A stretch of DNA of 5,562 nt from an uncultured Corynebacterium sp. (GCF_946221935.1 NZ_CAMIGN010000026.1:1-5562), one strand, 5' to 3'. Counted from the stretch's first letter, positions 1 to 5,297 are shown. Translations and numbers: made by a program. Notes: generated by a model not told the origin, from the letters alone.

Positions 1-21
1 TATTCCAGATTTTCCCATCTA

Positions 22-51
22 CTCAAACGGAACAAAACCTGGGACACTTCA
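22..51. mobile_element. possible terminal repeat of an IS3-type element lying to the left
   Basis: Read on the minus strand from position 51, the sequence begins TGAAGTGTCCCAGG and continues with TTTTGTTCCG. This resembles the TGA-start ends of many IS3-family elements in general character, with a G/C-rich block followed by TTTTGTTCC. It abuts the stop codon of the effector-binding gene at 53. The partner repeat and any transposase would lie outside the window, so this is a weak call from memory of repeat style rather than a match to a named element. Confidence 0.2.
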
Positions 52-52
52 G

Positions 53-481
53 TTAACCGGTAACACTGATCCATATCTCAGTTGTGGCTCCACGGTGAAC
101 TACTACATCAGTAGAAAACGCCCGAGGCAAATCACCTGATGCAGATAGCTCCCATATTTTCTCCCATGTCGCAATTAACGATTCTGGTTGCTGGCCACTG
201 GCGTCAAAAACCTTCCTTTGCTCAGAAGGGATCGGAACCACTTGCCACTTCTCGTTCTCTTGGTATGGTTCAGGATTGTTTACGCTTACGCCAACGACTT
301 GGTTATATGCTCCAGTTTCATCCGATTCGTACTTCCATAACACCGCATAGAAACAGTCGTCTGCCCGAGTAGGTACCGCTGCTAAGTCTTGGTCCGTCAT
401 TGCGGTTTCCCAAAGCTCGGGGATCTTGGCGTGATCAGTACTTTCAATAGAATTTGTTGTCCTAGTGCTAGGTCCAATCAC
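53..481 (-). CDS. Cass2/GyrI-like effector-binding domain protein, probably N-terminally truncated
   Basis: This 142-residue protein belongs to the GyrI-like small-molecule-binding domain class, in particular the Cass2-type (integron-associated effector-binding) and AraC effector-binding proteins. Such stand-alone domains bind hydrophobic or cationic ligands in the cytoplasm and lack a DNA-binding domain. Visible hallmarks are IGPSTRTTN at 2-10, IPELWE at 20-25, FYAV plus YESDETGAYN at 44-60, VFDASGQQPE followed by TWEKIW at 91-110, LPRAF at 118-122 and TEIWI near the end. The only usable start is GTG at 481. In the family this Val lies inside the first beta strand, and the in-frame codons upstream (reading DPSLAF) still look related until a TAG at 506-508. 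No good ribosome site precedes the GTG. The natural N-terminus therefore seems lost and the gene may be a 5'-truncated remnant. Family assignment is fairly secure; activity is uncertain. Confidence 0.8.
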   Translation of the reverse strand: MIGPSTRTTNSIESTDHAKIPELWETAMTDQDLAAVPTRADDCFYAVLWKYESDETGAYNQVVGVSVNNPEPYQENEKWQVVPIPSEQRKVFDASGQQPESLIATWEKIWELSASGDLPRAFSTDVVVHRGATTEIWISVTG

Positions 482-647
482 GAACGCAAGTGAAGGATCC
501 TGGGTCTAGTTTCGATCCGGTTGTGTCAGCTGTGCTGATGGGGTCGATGAGATAGTGCTCGGTGTCTATGTCTTGTGGGGTGGTACAGTCCAACGCTTCC
601 TTGGAGTGCTTGGTGTTCCATGAAGGAACTTTCCGCAAGGCGGCCAT
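468..647 (-). CDS. 59-codon open frame of unknown origin, possibly a gene fragment
   Basis: An ATG-to-TAG frame encodes a 59-residue peptide with stretches such as VPSWNTKHSKEALD and DIDTEHYLIDP. Third codon positions are rich in G and C, as in the better-supported genes nearby, which suggests it was once real coding sequence. No family is recognised. Its ATG lies inside a perfect hairpin (644-661), an in-frame TAG occurs shortly upstream, and its 3' end overlaps the start of the effector-binding gene by 14 bases. It could be the tail of a longer decayed gene, or chance. No clear ribosome site is visible. Confidence 0.25.
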   Translation of the reverse strand: MAALRKVPSWNTKHSKEALDCTTPQDIDTEHYLIDPISTADTTGSKLDPGSFTCVRDWT

Positions 648-948
648 ACCCGAAGGTATGGAGGTCTAGTCATTTATTGAATGGTGCACGTAACGTCGCA
701 TGACCGCTAGTCCGTGTGGAGTCCTGCGGTCAGTACCTTGCCTGTTCGGGGAGGTAGAGAAAGCAAAGACTATGGAATGTGAATCTCTAATCGGCGCGAT
801 TGTTGAATGGCTTTCATAAAGGGTATGCTTTTACGACACTGCTCCAGCCGTGGTGATTTTGTGATGTCACACGCTTAGCTTTGTGGGCGGCCTTGACCGA
901 GGGTAAATCTGCGCAGTCTGACCTGCGCAAAGTGAAAACTGATTCCTC
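482..948. other. intergenic stretch without a convincing complete gene
   Basis: Both strands are broken by stops, and no Fic (HPFxxGNGR), transposase or other recognisable motif is seen. The stretch holds the 59-codon frame ending at 468, a hairpin at 644-661 and a duplicated CTGCGCA at 909-929. It occupies the place where the body of a Fic toxin would be expected downstream of the VbhA-like antitoxin, so it probably replaced that gene through a rearrangement. Confidence 0.6.
644..661. repeat. perfect 7-bp hairpin with UUCG loop on the minus strand
   Basis: The plus strand reads CCATACC-CGAA-GGTATGG. On a minus-strand transcript this is a stem of seven pairs closed by C(UUCG)G, an exceptionally stable tetraloop often seen in terminator and structured RNA stems. 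No U-run follows on either strand, so a standard intrinsic terminator is not supported. The stem contains the ATG of the 59-codon frame. Confidence 0.55.
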
Positions 949-955
949 TCAGAGG
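909..955. repeat. short repeat and palindrome cluster at the broken toxin start
   Basis: CTGCGCA occurs twice in direct orientation (909-915 and 923-929, 14-bp period), with palindromic TGCGCA cores. Shortly after comes the palindrome CCTCT-C-AGAGG at 945-955. The palindrome contains the stop that ends the truncated toxin frame. The cluster could be a recombination or insertion junction, or an operator; nothing identifies it further. Confidence 0.35.
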
Positions 956-975
956 CTATGGGGCTCGGATGTCAT
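949..975 (-). pseudogene. start of a lost Fic-type toxin gene (8 codons left)
   Basis: The antitoxin stop codon and an ATG overlap as TAATG, the usual translational coupling of VbhA-Fic operons. The frame that starts there reads MTSEPHSL and then meets TGA at 949-951. Fic proteins of actinobacteria often begin with a similar short Asp/Glu-Pro-His-Ser-Leu stretch before the first helix, a resemblance drawn from memory. None of the later Fic domain is found downstream. The call rests mainly on operon position and the overlap, since eight codons cannot establish homology. Confidence 0.4.
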
Positions 976-1208
976 TACTGTGCGTCTTTCGCTTTGGCGA
1001 TGCGTTGGCGGAGGACTTCGGCGCGTTCGCTGTCGCCGTAACCGTAGGATTCAATCACTTCCAGCGCTGCCTCGTCGCCAGTGATCTCCCCTCGGAGAAC
1101 GCGGCGTAGGCGCGCTTCCTGCTCGCGGCTGATCGTGTGTCCGGCCATCGTCATGGAGGCGCGGACGGCAGCGACCTTCTGATCTTCGGTGCGGTTGTCG
1201 GTAGTCAT
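975..1208 (-). CDS. antitoxin VbhA family protein, orphaned
   Basis: This 77-residue, helix-rich protein matches the layout of VbhA-type antitoxins: an N-terminal helix carrying the inhibition motif (AAVRASMTMAG, residues 13-23), a helix with REQEARLRRVLRGEIT (28-43), and a tail with DEAALEVIESYGYG. In characterised members the antitoxin docks on a Fic AMP-transferase and places the Glu of an S/TxxxE(G/N) motif in the ATP site. Here the aligned segment is S18-M-T-M-A22-G23, with Ala where Glu would be. The ATG start is well supported by AGAGGAA eight bases upstream (1217-1223). The gene ends TAATG, as if coupled to a downstream toxin, but that frame stops after eight codons, so the antitoxin stands alone here. 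Family call is good; function without a partner is unclear. Confidence 0.75.
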   Translation of the reverse strand: MTTDNRTEDQKVAAVRASMTMAGHTISREQEARLRRVLRGEITGDEAALEVIESYGYGDSERAEVLRQRIAKAKDAQ

Positions 1209-1216
1209 GGTTTGTA

Positions 1217-1223
1217 TTCCTCT
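1217..1223 (-). promoter_or_regulatory. ribosome binding site of the VbhA-like antitoxin
   Basis: AGAGGAA on the minus strand lies eight bases before the ATG at 1208. It is the clearest Shine-Dalgarno sequence in the window and decides the start of the antitoxin. Confidence 0.7.
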
Positions 1224-1318
1224 AGAGCCGGTAGCGATGGGGCGTGTTGTTTCTCTAGTTACATGGGTGATCCCAGTTTCAGTCTGTTCGACCTCACAGG
1301 GGAGCTGTAGCTGTTTAT

Positions 1319-1486
1319 TCAGTATGCAGCCGGGGGTGTTTGCGGTGGTGTGGTTGGCTGCGGGGCGTGTGGGCTATCTGTTACGGCTGGCGGGTCGTCT
1401 ACATCGTCGGCGAACTGTTCAGCGACGATGCCGAACAGGTAGCCGAACACTAAGAGGCCGAACCAGCCGATCGACCAACACAACAC
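1319..1486 (-). CDS. small single-span membrane protein with proline-rich tail, possibly a fragment
   Basis: The frame encodes one strongly hydrophobic segment (FAVLCWSIGWFGLLVFGYLFGIV), then an acidic linker (ADDVDD) and a Pro/Thr-rich C-terminus ending PPQTPPAAY. This is the layout of a small membrane-anchored protein with an extramembrane tail. The open frame extends upstream to 1591, but that part overlaps the epoxide hydrolase gene and is not credible. The start given here is a GTG at 1486 without a good ribosome site; a neighbouring TTG is equally possible. It may instead be the 3' end of a longer gene cut off when the hydrolase module arrived. No family is recognised. It lies 110 bp upstream of the antitoxin on the same strand. 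Confidence 0.4.
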   Translation of the reverse strand: MLCWSIGWFGLLVFGYLFGIVAEQFADDVDDPPAVTDSPHAPQPTTPPQTPPAAY

Positions 1487-1514
1487 GGCAAAGAAGGCAC
1501 GACAGGAATGTGGG

Positions 1515-2651
1515 TCAGGACAGGTGCCCGATAGCGCAGCGAATGTCAGTTGCGACGAGGTCTGGCTGCTCCCAGGCAGCGAAGTGCCCACCCTTAGCGG
1601 CTTCGGTCCAGTGCACGATTTCGTCAGTATTCTCCGCGATGCGGCGCACTGGTCGACTGATGTCGTTGGGCATGACCAAGATGGCTGTAGGGACGTCGGA
1701 CTTGGAAAGAGGAGCAGTCCAGTCGGGGCGTCCGTACTTGTAGTAGCGAGCGGCCGATCCCGCCGTGCGGAAGAACCAGTAGATCGACACTGCGGTGAGC
1801 ATCTGGTCGCGTCCGAGAAGTGCGTCAGGGTTCTCCTCGGTGCTGGTCCAGTCGTGGAAGCGCTCGACCATCCAGGACATCTGTCCGATGGGCGAGTCGG
1901 TCAGTGCGTAGGCCAGTGATTGTGGGCGGGTGGACTGAAGTATGGCGTAGGCGCTCAGGTCGTACTGATATCGGATGCCGCGCGCGACAGCCTCCGCTTC
2001 GGCCGGATTAGACATGTCAGCGGTGTCGCGGGTAAGGCCCTCGCCACCCAGCATCCCTGTGGTGTGAATGCCTGCGACCGCTTCAGGATGTTGGATTCCC
2101 AAATTGCGAACGATTCCGGATCCCGTGTCGTAGCCGTGCGCGAGGAACCGGTCGTATCCGAGCCGGTGCATCAGGGTGGCGAAGGCGTCAGCGACGCGGC
2201 TTACGGTCCAACCGTTCGCGGGGCCGGAGATCCCGAACCCTGGAATGGTGGGGATCACGACGTGAAAGGCCTGTTGATCTTCTCCGGGATCCGTGAGCTG
2301 AGGCAGCATGTCGAGGAAGTCTACTGGTGTGCTGGGCCAGCCATGCACGAGGAGTAAGGGCTTGGCTTCAGGTTGTTGCGAGAGTTGGTGGAAGAAGTGA
2401 ATGTCGTGTCCGTCGATTGGAGTCGTGAATTGCGGCACGGCATTGATGCGGGCCTCCTGGGCGCGCCAGTCGAAACCGTCCTTCCAGTAGGCGGTGAGCT
2501 CCTTGGCGTAGTCAAGAGGAAGTCCGTCAGCCCAGTCATCGGTGGGGCCTCGGTCGGGCCAGCGCACGGACTCAAGTCGCTGCTGCAAGTCGGTGAGTTC
2601 GGTTTCGTCAATGTGGAGAGTGAACGGTGAAATCTGTGTCGTTGTGTTCAT
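1515..2651 (-). CDS. epoxide hydrolase, EHN-domain alpha/beta hydrolase
   Basis: This 378-residue protein has the full length and order of microsomal-type epoxide hydrolases: an N-terminal EHN region (FTLHIDETELTDLQQRLESVRWP, about 10-32; WKDGFDWRAQEARIN, 56-70) followed by the alpha/beta hydrolase core. HGWP at 103-106 forms the oxyanion motif, and GYDTG at 173-177 carries the likely nucleophile Asp175 where many relatives have GGDWG. ALTDSPIGQMSW at 249-260 and YYKYGRP at 303-309 hold lid and candidate ring-opening tyrosines. Asp330 (MPND) is the probable acid and His356 (GGHFAAWEQP) the catalytic His. The enzyme would open epoxides to diols through an ester intermediate in the cytoplasm; there is no signal peptide. 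It lies 61 bp downstream of a WYL regulator, with a palindrome in the gap and a TAAGTT hexamer six bases before ATG, suggesting its own leaderless, regulated promoter. Substrate cannot be told. Confidence 0.9.
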   Translation of the reverse strand: MNTTTQISPFTLHIDETELTDLQQRLESVRWPDRGPTDDWADGLPLDYAKELTAYWKDGFDWRAQEARINAVPQFTTPIDGHDIHFFHQLSQQPEAKPLLLVHGWPSTPVDFLDMLPQLTDPGEDQQAFHVVIPTIPGFGISGPANGWTVSRVADAFATLMHRLGYDRFLAHGYDTGSGIVRNLGIQHPEAVAGIHTTGMLGGEGLTRDTADMSNPAEAEAVARGIRYQYDLSAYAILQSTRPQSLAYALTDSPIGQMSWMVERFHDWTSTEENPDALLGRDQMLTAVSIYWFFRTAGSAARYYKYGRPDWTAPLSKSDVPTAILVMPNDISRPVRRIAENTDEIVHWTEAAKGGHFAAWEQPDLVATDIRCAIGHLS

Positions 2652-2657
2652 GTCTAC

Positions 2658-2663
2658 AACTTA
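2658..2663 (-). promoter_or_regulatory. putative -10 hexamer of a leaderless epoxide hydrolase promoter
   Basis: TAAGTT fits TANNNT and ends six bases before the ATG at 2651, placing the transcription start at or next to the start codon. No Shine-Dalgarno sequence is present, consistent with leaderless translation. The -35 area is poor in consensus and lies under the palindrome at 2671-2695, as expected if an activator replaces -35 contacts or a repressor blocks them. Confidence 0.5.
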
Positions 2664-2670
2664 ATCAGCC

Positions 2671-2695
2671 CTTGTGGACACAGGTTGGCCACAAG
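2671..2695. promoter_or_regulatory. palindromic operator candidate before the epoxide hydrolase
   Basis: CTTGTGG (2671-2677) and CCACAAG (2689-2695) form perfect 7-bp inverted arms around an 11-bp centre, and pairing partly continues inward (CTTGTGGACA against CTTGTGGCCA). It sits between the WYL regulator and the hydrolase, over the hydrolase -35 region. A dimeric HTH regulator such as the neighbouring WYL protein is the natural candidate to bind it; that link is inferred from position. Confidence 0.55.
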
Positions 2696-2712
2696 TCCAA
2701 CGATCAGTCAGT

Positions 2713-3669
2713 TTAGGGCATAGTCGCCTCAATTAGTCGCTTGCCCCAGGCCTGTAAATGATGCCTGGCCTCTTTGGGCTCGTGAACCTTGAATGGTGCA
2801 CCGATGCTGGTGAGGCCGAAGGCGACCCAATCAAGCTGATCTGCGGCGATCGTGACGTTGCAGGACCCCGGGCCGGTCGGCTCGATACTGGCATACTCAC
2901 CAAGGACCTCTTCTGCTCGCGCAGCATTCGCTTGGACGGTGGCGCGCACCAGGTGGAGTGACCGCGCGGCGGTCAGGCCCTCGGACAAGAACGTCGAAGC
3001 ATCGCCGCTCGGGAGTTGCCGTTGGGCGAAGGCATCCCCAGTCGGTTGTGCCTCGGTGATGCGATCCACGCGGAATAGTCGCCAGTCCTGCCTCAGTAGG
3101 TCAAAGGCGACAAGGTATAGCAGACCCTCCCGCGAGACGAGGTCGTGCGGTTCGACTTCGCGGGTAGACTTCGCTCCACCTGCTGTGCTGTAAGCAATCA
3201 ATATTCTTTCGCTGCGGCGGGAAGCAGTGGCGACGGTAGTGATGACTCGCACCTCACTGATGGGACGTCGTTTGCCGGGCGGCGAGGAGATAGTAATGCT
3301 CCGTAGGGCCTCAACCTGACGACGTACCTTTGGTGGAAGGACCTCCATGAGCTTCACCAGCGCGCTCACCGTCGCATCGATGTCGGAGTCGGCTGCCTTG
3401 GCGGTTGCGTAGGTCAGTCCGAGCACAACGACCACCGCCTCGTCCTCAGAAAGCATTAACGGAGGCAACGCGGACTTACCCGTTAAGGCGTAGCCCCCAC
3501 CGGTTCCTCGGCTCGCGCTAATCGGATAGCCGAGCTCCTGCAGAGTGGTCACGTCACGGCGTAGTGTGCGTGGGCTAATCTCCAAGCGTTCAGCCAGTTC
3601 AGCCGCGGGCCACAATCGTCCCGAGTGCAACAAGGTCAGCAACTCAAGAAGGCGCGTGTTGCTCGACAT
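2713..3669 (-). CDS. YafY-like WYL-domain transcriptional regulator
   Basis: This 318-residue protein has an N-terminal winged helix-turn-helix of the HTH_11/DeoR-like kind (RLLELLTLLHSGRLWPAAELAERLEIS at 6-32, recognition helix PRTLRRDVTTLQELG at 33-47, wing GTGGGYAL at 55-62). A linker with LSEDEAVVVVLGL follows, then a WYL domain (about 150-210, with EPHDLVSREGLLYLVAFD and WRLFRVDRI) and a C-terminal extension domain. The name-giving Trp-Tyr-Leu is Leu-Tyr-Leu (184-186) here, a common sort of variation. Such proteins sense small ligands or nucleic acids through the WYL domain and control adjacent genes. It lies upstream of the epoxide hydrolase on the same strand, with a palindrome in the gap, so hydrolase control is the likely job. 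No Shine-Dalgarno precedes ATG; a TAGAAT six bases upstream suggests a leaderless mRNA. Confidence 0.88.
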   Translation of the reverse strand: MSSNTRLLELLTLLHSGRLWPAAELAERLEISPRTLRRDVTTLQELGYPISASRGTGGGYALTGKSALPPLMLSEDEAVVVVLGLTYATAKAADSDIDATVSALVKLMEVLPPKVRRQVEALRSITISSPPGKRRPISEVRVITTVATASRRSERILIAYSTAGGAKSTREVEPHDLVSREGLLYLVAFDLLRQDWRLFRVDRITEAQPTGDAFAQRQLPSGDASTFLSEGLTAARSLHLVRATVQANAARAEEVLGEYASIEPTGPGSCNVTIAADQLDWVAFGLTSIGAPFKVHEPKEARHHLQAWGKRLIEATMP

Positions 3670-3675
3670 GGGTCG

Positions 3676-3681
3676 ATTCTA
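3676..3681 (-). promoter_or_regulatory. putative -10 hexamer of a leaderless regulator promoter
   Basis: TAGAAT, close to the TATAAT consensus, is separated by exactly six bases from the ATG at 3669, the same geometry as at the epoxide hydrolase. No Shine-Dalgarno sequence intervenes. The -35 region is not clear. This hexamer supports the chosen start of the regulator. Confidence 0.55.
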
Positions 3682-3841
3682 TCTGACTTTCCCGTAGGTG
3701 TTAGGACAGCTTGTTGAATGGATCTCTCAAGGCCTGTCGGGGGCTCTGATCATACGAGAGAAAGAGATGCTTGGGAGCACCTTCGAGTGGGGTCCGCATC
3801 GATCAACGTCTCCGGTCAGTACAGACTTACTGTTCGCTAGG

Positions 3842-3898
3842 GTTAGTTCCATGACTAACGGAACAGAACCGTCACTACCTCTAGAGATCACGGAACAG
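3842..3898. repeat. dyad and direct repeats upstream of the resolvase remnant (candidate res-type site)
   Basis: GTTAGT (3842-3847) and ACTAAC (3854-3859) are inverted around six bases, interleaved with GTTCC and GGAAC. The 9-mer ACGGAACAG occurs at 3858-3866 and again at 3890-3898, 32 bp apart, just before the resolvase start. Resolvases of the Tn3 class act on clustered dyads immediately upstream of their own gene, so this is a candidate for the old recombination site. No match to a known res site is claimed. Confidence 0.35.
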
Positions 3899-3904
3899 TT
3901 AGGC

Positions 3905-4480
3905 GTGATATCGGGGCAGAAGGTGGGCTATGCCTGGGTGAGTTCAAAAGATCAGAATCTTGAGCGCCAGGTTGAACAACTCAAAGCGGAGAAGGTCTTC
4001 ACCTATTACACAGGATAAGGCCAGTGGCGGCTCAAGGGAGCGTCCTGGCCTTGATGAGGCGATGCGGTATGTCCGCGCGGGGATCAGCTTGTTGTTATAT
4101 CGATGGATCGGTGCGCGCGTTCACTGACGGATCCGTACGCCATTGTTAGCGAGTTGGTAAGCAAAGGGGCTTCGGTGAAGTTCCTCAAGGAAGGGCAGAT
4201 CTATTCGAAGGATTCCACTCTGATCGCCAAGCTAATGCTGGGATTGCTGGGTTCGGTAGCGGAATTTGAACGCTCCATCATTCGAGAACGTCAGGCCGAA
4301 GGGATCGCCCGGGCGAAAGAGCGTGGGGTGCACAAAGGTCGCGTACGGGCGCTCACTAATGAGCAAGTGGGCTCAGGCACGCGAATGGGTGGATGATAGC
4401 GTGCCGAAAGCAGAAATTGCGCGGCGTCTAAAGTGGGGAGAACAACGCTGTATGCATATTTTAAAGCAGCTATGGATTAG
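3905..4480 (+). pseudogene. serine resolvase/invertase family recombinase, broken by four frame lesions
   Basis: The corrected reading gives a near-complete small serine recombinase of about 190 residues, the usual TnpR-type length, which would resolve cointegrates or invert DNA. In order: SGQKVGYAWVSSKDQNLERQ (catalytic Ser in WVSS), KVFT, then DKASGGSRERPGLDEAMRYVRAG, VVISMDR, a middle region ending in EFERSIIRERQAEGIARAKERG (the E helix), and a C-terminal HTH (AEIARRLK...TTLYAYFKAAMD, stop 4478-4480). Frame breaks are a 10-base insertion at 4004-4013, loss of one G in the run at 4079-4082, gain of one G at 4369-4371 and loss of one base near 4433. The Arg of the normal GYARVS motif is Trp (a likely CGG to TGG change), and the expected LARSLTDL is CARSLTDP. 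ATA stands where the usual ATG would be, so GTG at 3905 is the only start. Function is almost certainly lost. Confidence 0.85.
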
Positions 4481-4614
4481 CTGATTAGTTCCTTCTATAA
4501 CGTCTTTCTGTTTAGAATATCGAAGGCGCCTGCTCTCAACGTTTAGGAAATCTAGCCTACTTAATAAAGGAATGTGAAACACGCTTGGTAGGTATGAAGC
4601 GCTCTATAAGAATG
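4481..4614. other. intergenic gap between resolvase remnant and AT-rich gene
   Basis: No open frame of note, no convincing terminator and no tRNA-like sequence was found in this AT-rich spacer. The boundary between the approximately 55-60% GC left side and the AT-rich right side falls here. Confidence 0.5.
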
Positions 4615-5283
4615 CTATTCACCCCAGACAAGAGTGGTCTCTATATCTTGGTTGAGCATTATTTTATCACAAATGTCATCATTGTTAACTAGGGCAATCA
4701 CGCGGGTCCCGCATTGTGCGAGAAATATCAACCATTTGTTGGAGTGCCAAGCCGCTGTAGCAAATATTGTGCCGTCGAAGCCCGCGTCTTTAACTTCACC
4801 AGTAAATGATCCTGTTAAAATAGGGTGTCCATTTAGTGTATGTTCTTCGTATGGGGGCATATCGAATCCCTCCCAGAGGTAATAGCAATACTGGGGTGGT
4901 CCTAATTCTGCACGTAGTGGATACCAAAATAGCTGTAGGCTGGTATTAAAGGGGAAATCTACATTTGTTAATATTTGAGACTGAAATGTCTCATCGCTCA
5001 TTTTTCCGAAGGCCTGCCTAAAATCACGAAAGGGAAGAACGGGTCTTCCCAAACGTCTTCCTAGTTGTGTCCAAGTTGGAAGCGGGTCATCATTTTTAAT
5101 GAAAGAAGGATGGGTCAATTCCCCGCGCACTTCAATACAGTATTGGTAGTCGCGTGCTAGAGTAGCCAAAAATTCGGCATTTTCGATGTCATATGGAAAG
5201 TATTCTGGATACAAAATATTAACATCTGATAGGAAATCCCAAGTGGGCTCTCCAATTTTATTATATCTGGAAAAATCTAACAT
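4615..5283 (-). CDS. uncharacterised acidic, aromatic-rich protein (possible immunity-type)
   Basis: This 222-residue protein matches no family I recognise. It has no signal peptide or membrane span and is unusually acidic, with about 31 Asp/Glu against 16 Lys/Arg. It is rich in Trp, Tyr and Phe (for example QLFWYPLRAELG, QYCYYLWEGFDMPPYEEH, AAWHSNKWLIFLAQCG). Soluble, acidic, aromatic-rich proteins with no enzyme motif are typical of immunity proteins of polymorphic toxins, but this is a compositional hint only. The ATG start is supported by TGGAAAG seven bases upstream (5291-5297). The gene is much more AT-rich (roughly 40-45% GC by eye) than the approximately 60% hydrolase, so it was probably acquired separately. 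A cut-off open frame lies just upstream on the same strand and may have been its partner. A phage-defence or metabolic role cannot be excluded. Confidence 0.7.
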   Translation of the reverse strand: MLDFSRYNKIGEPTWDFLSDVNILYPEYFPYDIENAEFLATLARDYQYCIEVRGELTHPSFIKNDDPLPTWTQLGRRLGRPVLPFRDFRQAFGKMSDETFQSQILTNVDFPFNTSLQLFWYPLRAELGPPQYCYYLWEGFDMPPYEEHTLNGHPILTGSFTGEVKDAGFDGTIFATAAWHSNKWLIFLAQCGTRVIALVNNDDICDKIMLNQDIETTLVWGE

Positions 5284-5290
5284 TTATATA

Positions 5291-5297
5291 CTTTCCA
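5291..5297 (-). promoter_or_regulatory. ribosome binding site of the acidic orphan gene
   Basis: TGGAAAG on the minus strand sits seven bases before ATG at 5283, within an AT-rich spacer, and fixes that start. No separate strong promoter is seen in the short gap to the upstream frame, which suggests cotranscription with it before it was broken. Confidence 0.55.

Noticed and set aside
881..1084. Plus-strand open frame of 67 codons opposite the VbhA-like antitoxin
   Set aside because: It is antisense to a gene with a recognised family and a strong ribosome site, and its product is Arg/Trp-rich in the way shadow frames usually are.
1487..1591. Upstream extension of the small membrane protein frame
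   Set aside because: This part lies inside the hydrolase gene in another frame, and the hydrolase C-terminus (GGHF...AIGHLS) is well supported, so the extension is a shadow.
1189..2011. Several plus-strand open frames opposite the membrane frame and the epoxide hydrolase
   Set aside because: They run antisense to the clearly conserved hydrolase, give Arg/Ser-rich products and have no recognisable motif.
3698..3904. N-terminal extension of the resolvase frame from ATG 3698
   Set aside because: The family starts at the SGQKVGYA segment. The 69 codons before it show no family signal and contain dyads typical of a non-coding upstream region.
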